Below, piece after piece: positions 7,136 to 14,866 of a DNA stretch of 17,667 nucleotides (position 1 is the stretch's first letter; every line of letters begins with the position of its first letter). The stretch lies in assembly GCA_964531735.1 (NCBI GenBank), contig CAZHGD010000155.1:1-17667 (forward strand), given 5' to 3'. Both the position numbers and the translations under genes were made by a program. The notes below the pieces were generated by a model, which was not told the origin of the DNA, ran no database searches, and saw only the letters and a program-made list of their open reading frames with translations. This stretch comes from CAZHGD01 sp964531735. Its GTDB lineage: Bacteria > Armatimonadota > UBA10988.

Positions 7136-8083
7136 TCACAGACGGGCCGCGACCTCCAATTGGGCTTCCAGATTCGCCACCGCCACCTCCCCGCTGACTG
7201 GCTTGGCTTCGCTGTCACCGCCCACGGCCGCCACCATCCGCTCAATCGACGTCCGCATCAGGTCGGGGTACTCCTTCTCGGTCTCCCCCCGCGATAGCAC
7301 CGTCACATAGTCACCGCCCGCGCCCGGCCGGCCCTCGTAGTCGAGCAGTTTGCCATTCAGGCCAAACCGCCGCGCCAGCCGGCCATCCGGGTTCTGCGCA
7401 CAGCGCACCTCGGTCTCGATCAGGAAGTCCGGCCCCGCCAGATCGAACCGCGCCACCACGGTCCGAGCCGAGGTGCGCACGTCAATCGACCCGGGCTTGA
7501 GCGTGTGGCCGGGCAGCAGGCCGAACGCCAGGCTGAGGGCATGCGGCCCCAGTTCCATCCAGACCTCGGCCGGCGACCGCTCCGTCTGCCCGCCGCGGCT
7601 CTCGAACTCGACGGTGCAGCGTTCCAGCATGCCGCCGAAATACTTGATCCAGCGCAGGTAGAGCTCCGCCGCGTAGCTGTACTGCAGGTTGGTCGCCAAG
7701 GTCAGCCGGCGGTCGCGCGCCAGATCGACCAGCTCCCGGGCCTGCGCTCGAGCGGTCTCAGCCGCGCCGGCCCAGGTCAGTGGCTTCTCGCACAGCACGT
7801 GCGCGCCATGCTGCAGAGCGGCCGCGGCGTGCTCGAAATGGCACTCGGCCGGGCTGCACACACTGACCAGCGCCGGCCGCACCGCCGCCAGCATCTCTTC
7901 GACACTGGCGAAGCCCGGCCCGACGGCGGGGCAGTCCTGCTTGAGCTCTTCGGTCCGGGCGGCCAGGTGGTCCGGGCTCGACACCACGAATCCCACCACC
8001 TCGCAACCACAGCGGTGGTACCATTTGGCGTGGTGCCGACCGATCTTGCCGGCACCAATGATCGCGACCCGCGTCCCGGCCAT
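7136..8083 (-). CDS. Gfo/Idh/MocA-family NAD(P)-dependent oxidoreductase
   Basis: A 315-residue cytoplasmic dehydrogenase. The N-terminal Rossmann fold starts VAIIGAGKIGRHHAKWY with the dinucleotide loop G10-A-G12-K-I-G15. The family's catalytic EKP motif is at residues 99-101 (CEKPLTW), marking the start of the C-terminal substrate domain. These enzymes oxidise or reduce sugars, inositols and related polyols, and the substrate is not predictable. ATG 8083 has AAGGAGA (8091-8097) upstream. A good extended -10 promoter candidate lies at 8110-8139. The response-regulator gene follows after 45 nt on the same strand, and the glycosyltransferase gene diverges. The length is at the short end for the family (315 versus about 330-380), but both key motifs are present. 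Confidence 0.9.
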   Translation of the reverse strand: MAGTRVAIIGAGKIGRHHAKWYHRCGCEVVGFVVSSPDHLAARTEELKQDCPAVGPGFASVEEMLAAVRPALVSVCSPAECHFEHAAAALQHGAHVLCEKPLTWAGAAETARAQARELVDLARDRRLTLATNLQYSYAAELYLRWIKYFGGMLERCTVEFESRGGQTERSPAEVWMELGPHALSLAFGLLPGHTLKPGSIDVRTSARTVVARFDLAGPDFLIETEVRCAQNPDGRLARRFGLNGKLLDYEGRPGAGGDYVTVLSRGETEKEYPDLMRTSIERMVAAVGGDSEAKPVSGEVAVANLEAQLEVAARL

Positions 8084-8109
8084 GCGACCGTCTCCTTCGA
8101 GTCCTTACG

Positions 8110-8139
8110 ATGGTATCACAATCGCCTTACGGCCGTCAA
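8110..8139 (-). promoter_or_regulatory. Extended -10 promoter candidate for the oxidoreductase gene
   Basis: On the minus strand TTGACG (8139-8134, 5 of 6) and TACCAT (8115-8110, 4 of 6) are 18 nt apart, with TGA directly before the -10. Transcription would start near 8103, about 20 nt before the ATG at 8083. It overlaps the first codons of the divergent glycosyltransferase frame, one reason to suspect that gene starts further in. Confidence 0.5.
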
Positions 8140-9039
8140 ACCACGCCCCACCACGGGTTGGCCAATTCGTTGACGGCGGCGCCGTCGGAACCGCCGCTGA
8201 TCTCGCTCCTCGTGCCCTGGCATCTCCCACGCCCGGACGATGGCGCGGAGTGGACCGACTTCGCGCGGTGGCTGTCGGCGCTCAATCAGCAGGCCGGCCC
8301 GGCCGAGATCGTCCTGGCGTTGGCGACGCCCAGCCACCGCGTGCCGGCCGGGCTGGCCGCAGCGGCCAGCCACCGCCTGGTGCTGCTGGCCCAGCCCTAT
8401 CGTCCACCGGCCGAACGCCCTGTGCCACGCGCGGCCGCGCTCAACGCCGCCGCCGCGGCGGCCAGCGGCGAGGTGCTGCTGGTGCTCCATCGCGACTGCC
8501 GGCTGCCGTCCGGCGCCTTGGCCGAGGTCCGCACCGCGGTGGCCCACGGCCGCTGGGCCGGCTGCTTCGCGCGCCGCTACGACCAGCGACCGCCGTGGCT
8601 GTCGTTCCAGCAGGCAGCGCTGAACGCCTGTGTGCGCGCCACCGCCCAAGGCGTCGTCGGCACCAACGCCATGTGGCTCCGCCGCGAGTGGTGGCGGCCG
8701 CTGCCCGAACAGCGCCTGCTCGAGGACGTCTGGCTCTGGCACGACCTGCTGGGCCGCGTCGGCCGCCGGCGGCTGCACTGCTCGCCACTGGCGGTGCAGG
8801 TCTCCGCGCGCCGCTACCGGCGGGTCGGCGTTGTGCGCACCGCCGTGGTCAACGCCCTCGTGCTGGCTCTCTACCGCGGTCTCGGCGTGCCGGCTGACCT
8901 GCTGGCCGACGAGCTGTACCTGCACCGCTCGCTGCCGTCGCTGAGCGCGGGCGAGCTGGCCGCGCGCGTCGCCCGCGTGCTGCGGCTCACGGCGTCTCAA
9001 CCAGGCTGTGCGCCGGCAGCATCACGCCGCCTTTGGTGA
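8110..9039 (+). CDS. GT2-like glycosyltransferase (resembles TIGR04283 transferases)
   Basis: A 309-residue protein related to the family 2 glycosyltransferases named rSAM/selenodomain-associated transferase 2 (TIGR04283). Family-like segments are AALNAAAAAASGEVLLVLH followed by RDCRLPSGAL (the HxDTRLP-type donor/metal site), then AHGRWAGCFARRYD, LLEDVWLWHDLLGRVGR (family: EDVELSRRL) and SARRYRRVGVVRT near the end. The usual GDQ before the last motif reads GTN here (VVGTNAMWLRRE), so activity or donor choice may differ. The family's N-terminal GGSxDGT segment is not recognisable. The start is uncertain: no ribosome site is seen before ATG 8110, the minus promoter overlaps it, and PLISLLVPWHLP suggests a start near the TTG at 8158 or 8170. 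The gene's last 53 nt overlap the convergent glycoside hydrolase gene. No radical-SAM partner is in the window. Confidence 0.72.
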   Translation: MVSQSPYGRQTTPHHGLANSLTAAPSEPPLISLLVPWHLPRPDDGAEWTDFARWLSALNQQAGPAEIVLALATPSHRVPAGLAAAASHRLVLLAQPYRPPAERPVPRAAALNAAAAAASGEVLLVLHRDCRLPSGALAEVRTAVAHGRWAGCFARRYDQRPPWLSFQQAALNACVRATAQGVVGTNAMWLRREWWRPLPEQRLLEDVWLWHDLLGRVGRRRLHCSPLAVQVSARRYRRVGVVRTAVVNALVLALYRGLGVPADLLADELYLHRSLPSLSAGELAARVARVLRLTASQPGCAPAASRRLW

Positions 9040-11710
9040 CCGGCCGGTCGGAGTCGTTGAGCCACAGCCGGCCCTTCGCCAGCGGCGTCACAAAGACGCC
9101 GTCGGCTGCGTCGTCGTCGGCCAGCCCGGCCACGCCCCGTTCGGGCAGCACGCCCGCCAACAGCGCCTGCCACAGCAGAGCCTGTTGCTCCGGCCGCACC
9201 TGCGGCACAGTCACGCGCAGCCCGCGGCCATCGGTCCGCAACGGTAGCCGCTCGCCATCGAGCGTTAGCGCCAGGCCGCGATTGACCACCGGCTCGCCGG
9301 CGGTGCCCGCGCCGGTCTCCAGGCGCGAGACCGCAATGCCCAGCAGTCGCCGGTCACTGCTGCCGGTGCGCTCCGAGGGTCGCCAGCCGCGGATGTCGCA
9401 GGTCAGCCGCATGACCGGCGCAGTGACCTGTTCGCCCCGCACGGCGAAGCGGTACACCGCATGGCCCTCGCGCAGCCGGCCCAGCACCTGCGAACCCAGC
9501 CGGATCTCGCCCGTCGCGCCGGCCAGCGCGAAGGCGGGCGTGACGATCTCGGCCTCGAGGGTGGTCGCCTGGCCGACCGGCAGCGGCAGCAGCACTGTCG
9601 GCGACGCACCCGACCAGCGCTTGCGCGCCTGCGCGTCGGGGAACTCGCCGCCACGCTCAGGCCCGTTCCAATCGCCCGGCAGGAACGGCTCGTCGCCGGC
9701 CGCGCCGATGAGCAGACGCAGCCGCGCCGGTGGCGCGCCGGCCGGGCGGGCCACGAACAGGCCCTGGTCGCCGGCGGCCTCGTCCACCTGCACCAGCACG
9801 CCGCCGGCGGCCACCCACGGGGCCAGCAGTGCCGCCACATCCGCCTCCAGATGCGCGACGGTCGGCACCACCAGCAGGCGGTGCCGCTTCAGGATCCCGT
9901 CGCGGACGGTGGCCGGCGCGACCAGATCGAGATCACAGAACTCGCGCAAGGCGCGGACCACCTCGTAGGTGCGGCCCACCAGGCCGGGGTCGACCGCCCA
10001 AGCGGCGCGGGGCAGGTAGACCGCGACCCGCGGCGGCTGGATCCGGCGGAGCGTCACTTCGGTCGCGACGCGCCGCCAGTTGCGCACCGCGGCCGGGTCC
10101 ATGACGATGTTCGGCGTGTAGTAGTGCAGGTTCCTCGCGCCGCTGGCGGTGGCGTTGTAGGCCCGGCCGACCACGCCGTCGGCGTTCACCTCGCCCGCTG
10201 GCTCGAAGCCGCAGTAGGTGCCGTAGTGCCGCGTCGCCGTGGCCACCTCGCGCGTGATCGCGAAGTTGTGGACGTAGTGGCTGCCCTCGTTGGTGATGCG
10301 GATGCCGGCACCGAAAGGCGCGATGGCCTTGGCCTGAGCGCTGAAGTCGGCGCCCAGGACCGGGGTGCCGTCGCCGCCGGTACACAGGTAGATCGGCGTC
10401 GTGGGGAACAACCGCCGCGTCGTGGCCACCCACCAGCGCGACCACTCGGTCATGGTCTGCTCGTACCAGGCGGCCAGGTCGATGCGGGCCTGCGCGCTCG
10501 CCAGCTTGTCCGGCAGCAGCGGCGCCACCTGTGACCACTCGGTGTAGCCGGTGCGCCAGGCAGCGTTGAGCCGGCCGACCGTGTCGTAGCGCCGGCGCAA
10601 CTCGGCCCGGAAGCCCTCGACAGCCAGCTTGTCGCCGGCCCACCAACCAGCGTGGTTGTGGTAGCGACCGGTCACGTCGGCGGTCCAGCCGCCCTCGGGG
10701 CCGGCCGGGTAGATGCTCTCGCCGTAGATGCCGGTGATGCCCAGCAGCACACTCTCGATCACGCCGCGATCGCGGTAGCGCGCGGCGAAGGCGGCCAGGA
10801 AGCGCTCGATCTCCGGTCGCAGCGCCGGGTTCCACAGCGACTCCACCTGTGACGCCTGCTGGTGCTCCAGGCAGACGTACGGGAAGTGCTGCGGCCCCTC
10901 GCGGAACCACTTCGGCGTGGCATAGGCCGGACCGGCGATCAGGAACGGCACCCACTTGAGCCCGGCGGCCTGCAGTATGTCCACCTGTCGGTCCCAGCGG
11001 CTCCAGTCGAACTGCCCACGGACCGCGTCCTCGACCGTCTGCCAGGCGACGTAGCTCTCGACACTGGTCACCCCGAGCGTCCTGAACAGCAGTGCCGAGG
11101 CCGCGTCGGCATCATTGCCGAAGGTCACCTCGATGCCCGGACCGGCCGCCACCTGCAACCGCCGCAGTTCCTCGGCCGGCACCGGCTGCGCCGCATCGAA
11201 GCCCACAGGCGGCGTGTCGGCAACCTCGACGCGCGCCACGGTCACCCGCCCGCAGAGCCGCAGGTCGGTGCGGTGGTTCTGCCCTTTGCCCAGCCGCGCG
11301 TGATCGAGACGCACCGTGCGCCGCACCCACTGGCCCGAGCCCAGCAGCACCATCGCCGGGCCGGGATGGTACTTGGTGGTCAGCGTCGGGGCCGCGGCCA
11401 CGTGGTCGTACTGCACCGTGACCAACTGCGGCGCATCGTCGAACAGGTCGACGGTCAGGTAGATCGTGTGGTCGCCGGGCGCGAACAGCCGCTCGGACAC
11501 CTGCACGTACAGGTAGAGCGACTGGGCACCGCTGACCCGGCGGCAGTCGCGCCCGCCGGCCCGGGCCGGCTCGTTGGTGCCGTCGCCCGCCGACGGCACG
11601 CTCAGGCCGGCCTCGCGGTTGGTGGCGCCCAGGTCGACGGCGCCTTGTGGCGCGGCGGACAGACGAGTTGCCAACGCCACGACGGCCAGCACGGCGAGCC
11701 AGCGCATCAT
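8987..11710 (-). CDS. Secreted TIM-barrel glycoside hydrolase (beta-galactosidase/GH42- or GH14-like)
   Basis: A 907-residue exported hydrolase. The start MMRWLAVLAVVALATRLSAAPQG is a Sec signal peptide, with cleavage likely after LSA. Residues about 50-190 form a beta-rich domain with QSLYLYVQVSERLFAPGD. Residues about 195-555 look like a TIM barrel: GLKWVPFLIAGPAYATPKWF, then GITGIYGESIYP with E331 as probable acid/base, and RITNEGSHYVHNF with E475 as a possible nucleophile. Residues about 560-650 (RVAVYLPRAAWAVDP, LLVVPTVAHLEADV, WVAAGGVLVQVD) resemble the GH42 trimerisation/GATase-like domain. The tail is a beta-sandwich-like region. ATG 11710 has GGAG (11719-11722) 8 nt upstream. The E331 context (YGE..YP) recalls GH14, while the later domain recalls GH42, so the family stays open. 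Probably acts on galactosides or other plant-type glycans outside the cytoplasm. Its end overlaps the glycosyltransferase gene. Confidence 0.82.
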   Translation of the reverse strand: MMRWLAVLAVVALATRLSAAPQGAVDLGATNREAGLSVPSAGDGTNEPARAGGRDCRRVSGAQSLYLYVQVSERLFAPGDHTIYLTVDLFDDAPQLVTVQYDHVAAAPTLTTKYHPGPAMVLLGSGQWVRRTVRLDHARLGKGQNHRTDLRLCGRVTVARVEVADTPPVGFDAAQPVPAEELRRLQVAAGPGIEVTFGNDADAASALLFRTLGVTSVESYVAWQTVEDAVRGQFDWSRWDRQVDILQAAGLKWVPFLIAGPAYATPKWFREGPQHFPYVCLEHQQASQVESLWNPALRPEIERFLAAFAARYRDRGVIESVLLGITGIYGESIYPAGPEGGWTADVTGRYHNHAGWWAGDKLAVEGFRAELRRRYDTVGRLNAAWRTGYTEWSQVAPLLPDKLASAQARIDLAAWYEQTMTEWSRWWVATTRRLFPTTPIYLCTGGDGTPVLGADFSAQAKAIAPFGAGIRITNEGSHYVHNFAITREVATATRHYGTYCGFEPAGEVNADGVVGRAYNATASGARNLHYYTPNIVMDPAAVRNWRRVATEVTLRRIQPPRVAVYLPRAAWAVDPGLVGRTYEVVRALREFCDLDLVAPATVRDGILKRHRLLVVPTVAHLEADVAALLAPWVAAGGVLVQVDEAAGDQGLFVARPAGAPPARLRLLIGAAGDEPFLPGDWNGPERGGEFPDAQARKRWSGASPTVLLPLPVGQATTLEAEIVTPAFALAGATGEIRLGSQVLGRLREGHAVYRFAVRGEQVTAPVMRLTCDIRGWRPSERTGSSDRRLLGIAVSRLETGAGTAGEPVVNRGLALTLDGERLPLRTDGRGLRVTVPQVRPEQQALLWQALLAGVLPERGVAGLADDDAADGVFVTPLAKGRLWLNDSDRPVTKGGVMLPAHSLVETP

Positions 11711-11738
11711 CACTCGTTCTCCGCTGGCAGATTGCCTG

Positions 11739-11764
11739 TGCCGGCGCCGGCTCCTCCGCCGGCA
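11739..11764. repeat. GC-rich inverted repeat in the divergent hydrolase/asparaginase gap
   Basis: TGCCGGCG (11739-11746) pairs with CGCCGGCA (11757-11764) around a 10-nt loop. It lies in the 122-nt gap between the hydrolase start (11710) and the asparaginase start (11833), where both genes should have their control sites. No clear -10/-35 pair was found in this gap. Confidence 0.4.
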
Positions 11765-11832
11765 GGCCAGGAGGGCCGGCCGCACCAGCCTCGAAAGCTC
11801 CGCCGCAAGCCGGTGAGGCTACGGAAGCAGAC

Positions 11833-12843
11833 ATGGACGAGAAGGTGGCCGTCGAGGTGACGCGGGGCGGTTGGGTGGAATCGGTGCACTGCGCCGACGT
11901 GGCGGCGGTGACACTCGACGGCGAGGTCGCGCGTCTGCTGGCGTCGTGGGGCGATCCGCACCGGACGACCTTCCTACGGAGCGCTTGGAAGCCGTTGCAG
12001 GCGATCGTCTCGAACGAATGTGGCCTCGCCGAGCGGTTCGGCTTCGCCGGCGGCGGTTGCGAGTTGGCCATCATGAGCGCCTCGCACAGCGCCACCGATG
12101 CCCAGCGCGGAGCGGTTCGGCAGCTCCTCCAGCGCGCCGGACTGGACGAATCGGCCCTGCGGTGCGGCACGCATCAGCCCGGCTCCGACGAGGGCCGCGC
12201 GGCGCTGGCCGCCAGCGGTGGTGAGCCGACTCCGCTCTACGGCAACTGCTCGGGCAAGCACGCCGGCATGTTGGCCGCCTGCCTGGCGCAAGGCTGGCCG
12301 CTGGACAGCTACCTGCGGCTCGATCACCCGCTGCAACAGCGCGTGCGCTGCCGGCTGGCCGAGCTGATGGACCTGTCGGCCGACCAGGTCGGCTGGGGCC
12401 TCGACGGCTGTGGCTTGCCCACCTGGTGCGCGCCGCTCCACTCGTGCGCGCTCGGCTTCGCCCGCCTGGCCGCGGCCACGGCCGATGGCACGCCGGCCGC
12501 CGCGGCCGCCGTCGGACAGTCGATGGGCGCCCATCCGCACCTGATCGGCAGCGCCGGCGGCACCGACGTGCTGATCATGCAGCGGGTGCCCGGCCTACTG
12601 GCCAAGAGCGGCGCCGAAGCGGCCCTGGCCATCGCCGCCCCGGCGCGGCGTCTGGGCGTGGCCATCAAGCTGCGCGACGGCTCGACGCGGGCGATGATGC
12701 CGCTGGCACTGGCGGTGCTGGAGCAACTCGGGCTGGTCACCGACGCCGTCGCCGCCGGGCTCGAAAGCTGGCGCGAGCCGGTCGTGCGCAACCTGCTCGG
12801 GCAGGAGGCCGGCACGATGCGCGCGGTGTTGCGGCTGGCGTAG
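11833..12843 (+). CDS. L-asparaginase, AnsA (Rhizobium etli type) family
   Basis: A 336-residue enzyme of the PF06089 asparaginase II family, which hydrolyses L-asparagine to aspartate and ammonia and is unrelated to the E. coli enzymes. Landmark residues map well to those known from R. etli ReAV: S50 and K53 (RSAWKPLQ) for S48/K51, S82 or S84 (MSASHS) for S80, C139 and K142 (NCSGKHAGML) for C135/K138, D191 and C193 (GLDGCGLP) for D187/C189, and K258 (LLAKSGAEA) for K263. All are present, so it should be active. ATG 11833 was chosen for MDEKVAVEVTRGGWVESVH, the family's N-terminus; a modest GGAA (11823-11826) lies 6 nt upstream. The frame is open further upstream but not family-like. It diverges from the hydrolase gene, and its stop lies 4 nt from the stop of the convergent acetyltransferase gene. 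No signal peptide, so nitrogen release is cytoplasmic. Confidence 0.92.
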   Translation: MDEKVAVEVTRGGWVESVHCADVAAVTLDGEVARLLASWGDPHRTTFLRSAWKPLQAIVSNECGLAERFGFAGGGCELAIMSASHSATDAQRGAVRQLLQRAGLDESALRCGTHQPGSDEGRAALAASGGEPTPLYGNCSGKHAGMLAACLAQGWPLDSYLRLDHPLQQRVRCRLAELMDLSADQVGWGLDGCGLPTWCAPLHSCALGFARLAAATADGTPAAAAAVGQSMGAHPHLIGSAGGTDVLIMQRVPGLLAKSGAEAALAIAAPARRLGVAIKLRDGSTRAMMPLALAVLEQLGLVTDAVAAGLESWREPVVRNLLGQEAGTMRAVLRLA

Positions 12844-12847
12844 CGGC

Positions 12848-13441
12848 CTACGGCACCACCACGGGCCCGTCGAGTAACGCGCCGTAGCGGGCCTCGACGT
12901 CGGTGACCCCGGCCAACGGCAGCACCGCGCGCCAGCGCTCGCGCTGGTTCTCGTCCACCAGCAGCGGCTCGAAGTCGAGTCCCAGGTAGGTGCGGATCGC
13001 CGGCACGCGGAAGTCGTCGGTGGTCAGCCGGGCCACTTGGCGGCCTTCGCGGCGAAGCTGGTGCAGCGCGGCGATGCAGACCAGCCGGCCCAGCCCGCGT
13101 CCACTGTGCTCGGGCAACGCCCCCACCATGTGGATGGCGCCGGTGCGCTCGCCCCAGTGGGCCCGGTACCAGGCCGAGGCCGTGGCCACCGGCCGGTCGC
13201 CACAGGTGACGAACCAGACGCGCTCGGGCCGGAACTGGCCGTCACCCAACCGTTGGTAGAACCAGCCGGCCTCGTGCTGGTTGCCGAACGAGGCGTTGAT
13301 CACCTGCACCCAAGCCGCTTCGTCGCCGGTGCGGAAGTGCCGTACCGCGTAGCCGTCGGGCGGCTCGATCGCGGGCAGCGTGTCGAGCTGCGGGCGTAGC
13401 ATGTGCAGTTGCGGGGTCAGGTTCGGCGTTTGGGACGACAT
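12848..13441 (-). CDS. GNAT-family N-acetyltransferase
   Basis: A 197-residue acetyl-CoA-dependent acyltransferase. After a 30-residue leader, YAVRHFRTGDEAAWVQVINASFG starts a GNAT fold. The acetyl-CoA loop is GALPEHSGRGLGRLV (about 107-121), the R/Q-x-x-G-x-G/A motif A, preceded by the strand AIHMV. The end, DFRVPAIRTYLGLDFEPLL, matches the motif B helix-strand where GNATs hold the substrate. The substrate cannot be predicted; small molecules and protein N-termini or lysines are all possible. ATG 13441 (MSSQTPNLTP) has GGAG (13449-13452) 7 nt upstream; the frame is open far upstream but lacks family features. It converges with the asparaginase gene with only 4 nt between the stop codons and diverges from the aminotransferase gene. 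Confidence 0.87.
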   Translation of the reverse strand: MSSQTPNLTPQLHMLRPQLDTLPAIEPPDGYAVRHFRTGDEAAWVQVINASFGNQHEAGWFYQRLGDGQFRPERVWFVTCGDRPVATASAWYRAHWGERTGAIHMVGALPEHSGRGLGRLVCIAALHQLRREGRQVARLTTDDFRVPAIRTYLGLDFEPLLVDENQRERWRAVLPLAGVTDVEARYGALLDGPVVVP

Positions 13442-13453
13442 CACACGGCTCCA

Positions 13454-13483
13454 CCAGCCGGCCGCTGGCGGGCGGCCGGCTGG
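13454..13483. repeat. 12-bp perfect inverted repeat upstream of the GNAT and aminotransferase genes
   Basis: CCAGCCGGCCGC (13454-13465) pairs perfectly with 13472-13483 around a 6-nt loop. It lies 12 nt upstream of the GNAT start and 93 nt before the aminotransferase start. As RNA from the minus strand it would fold right before the GNAT ribosome site (13449-13452). It could be a protein-binding operator or a transcript hairpin. Confidence 0.5.
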
Positions 13484-13506
13484 CTCCCCGGTTAGGCCCG
13501 TTGGGC

Positions 13507-13530
13507 CCGGCTCCTTCCGGGAGGAGCCGG
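13507..13530. repeat. 8-9-bp inverted repeat upstream of aminotransferase
   Basis: CCGGCTCC (13507-13514) pairs with GGAGCCGG (13523-13530), and one more T-A pair closes the stem to 9 bp. It is the second hairpin in the same 135-nt divergent gap and is 46 nt before the aminotransferase start. Confidence 0.45.
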
Positions 13531-13576
13531 CCGGGCGGTGCCGAACCGGTGGACGGCATTCCGGAGACGATGGCTG

Positions 13577-14866
13577 ATGGACGTAGACCAGCTTGCCCTG
13601 CTCGGCGGCGCGCCTTGTGGCGGTGTGCCGCAGGACCGGCACCCGACCTTCACCGACCGCTGCCTCGAGCGCGTGGCGGAGCATCTGCGCACCGGCCGCA
13701 CCGTCGGCCTCAACCGGTCCATCGACGTCATTCGCGAGTGCGAGACGGCCATCGCGAGGTGGCAGGGCGTGGCCGAGTGCCTCGGCGTCAGTAGCGGCCA
13801 CGCCGCGCTGCATTGTGCGCTGATGGGCCTCGAGATCAGCACCGGCGACGAGGTCATCTGCTCACCGTACACCTGGGGCGCCAGCGTCTCGTGCGTCCTG
13901 CACGCCGGCGCCGTGCCGGTGTTCGCCGATGTCGATCCCGTCACCGGCCTGCTCGACCCGGCCGCGGCCGAAGCCGCCATCACCTCGCGCACGCGCGCCA
14001 TCCTGCCGGTCCACATCTATGGCCAGCCGGCGAACATGACCGCGATCTGCGCCGTGGCCCGGCGGCACGGTCTGGCCGTGATCGAGGATGGCAGCCAGGC
14101 GCACGGCGCCCTGCACGCGGGCCGCAAGGTCGGCAGCTTCGGTGACGCCGCGGGGTTCAGTTGCATGGGCGGCAAGCTGCTGGCCACCAGCGAAGCCGGC
14201 TACCTGCTGACGCCGTCCAAAGACGTCTACTGGAAGGCCTGCCTGAACACGCAGCACATGGGCCGCATGCCTGAGGGCGGCTATCCCGACGAGCTGCGTC
14301 CGTTCGTCGATTCGCTGGTCTATACCTACCGCATGAGCCAGCTCGACGCGGTCATGCTGACCGAGCAACTCCCGAAGCTCGACGCCGAGATCGCCGGCCG
14401 GCGGCTCAACGTGCAGCGGCTGCGCGAGCACCTGGCCGGCTGTGCTAGCGTCTCGTTCCCCGCCTACCCGGCCGGCGACGAGCCGTCCTACCACATCCTG
14501 ACCATGAACTTCGAGCCGGAGCACGCCGGCGTCTCGCGGACCACCTGGCTGCAAGCCATGGCCGCCGAGGGTGTCGGCCTGTGGCCGTATGTGCCGGCGC
14601 CGATCCCGCACTGGGAGCGCTTCCACTGGCAGGACTACCGCGGCCCGCGCATCTTCTGGATCGATCAGCTCGCCCAGAGCGGCATCGACTACCGCCAAGT
14701 GGCGGTGCCGAACGCCGTCCGCAAGGTCGAGCGCGCCATGGAGACCGGCTGGAACTACATCGCCGACGAGCCCGAGCGCATGGAGCGCCTAGCGGCCGCA
14801 TTCTGGAAGGTGGAACAGAACCTCGACGCGTTGCGCGCCTATGAGCGCCAGCAGGTGCCGGCATGA
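13577..14866 (+). CDS. DegT/DnrJ/EryC1/StrS-family PLP aminotransferase
   Basis: A 429-residue PLP-dependent enzyme of the sugar aminotransferase family (StrS/AHBA synthase type), which adds an amino group to a keto-sugar or keto-cyclitol. SSGHAALHCALMGLEI (72-87) fits the cofactor phosphate loop, IEDGSQAHGA (169-178) has D171 for the pyridine nitrogen, and K200 in GFSCMGGKLLATSEAG is the Schiff-base lysine. The C-terminal small domain (WIDQLAQSGIDYRQVAVP) and the 429-residue length fit the cyclitol/AHBA-like branch somewhat better than the shorter nucleotide-sugar enzymes, though this is only an impression. ATG 13577 (MDVDQLALLGG) is preceded by GGAG (13563-13566). It overlaps the dCMP deaminase gene by ATGA, so translation is probably coupled, and an isomerase-like gene follows. 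No other amino-sugar pathway gene is in view. Confidence 0.9.
   Translation: MDVDQLALLGGAPCGGVPQDRHPTFTDRCLERVAEHLRTGRTVGLNRSIDVIRECETAIARWQGVAECLGVSSGHAALHCALMGLEISTGDEVICSPYTWGASVSCVLHAGAVPVFADVDPVTGLLDPAAAEAAITSRTRAILPVHIYGQPANMTAICAVARRHGLAVIEDGSQAHGALHAGRKVGSFGDAAGFSCMGGKLLATSEAGYLLTPSKDVYWKACLNTQHMGRMPEGGYPDELRPFVDSLVYTYRMSQLDAVMLTEQLPKLDAEIAGRRLNVQRLREHLAGCASVSFPAYPAGDEPSYHILTMNFEPEHAGVSRTTWLQAMAAEGVGLWPYVPAPIPHWERFHWQDYRGPRIFWIDQLAQSGIDYRQVAVPNAVRKVERAMETGWNYIADEPERMERLAAAFWKVEQNLDALRAYERQQVPA

Noticed and set aside
8113..8118. TATCAC as a plus-strand -10 for the glycosyltransferase gene
   Set aside because: No acceptable -35 lies at 16-18 nt; the same bases fit a minus-strand promoter better.
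13442..13813. Long N-terminal extension of the GNAT gene up to 13813
   Set aside because: The extension lies antisense to the aminotransferase start and crosses the inverted repeats; the start at 13441 has a good ribosome site.
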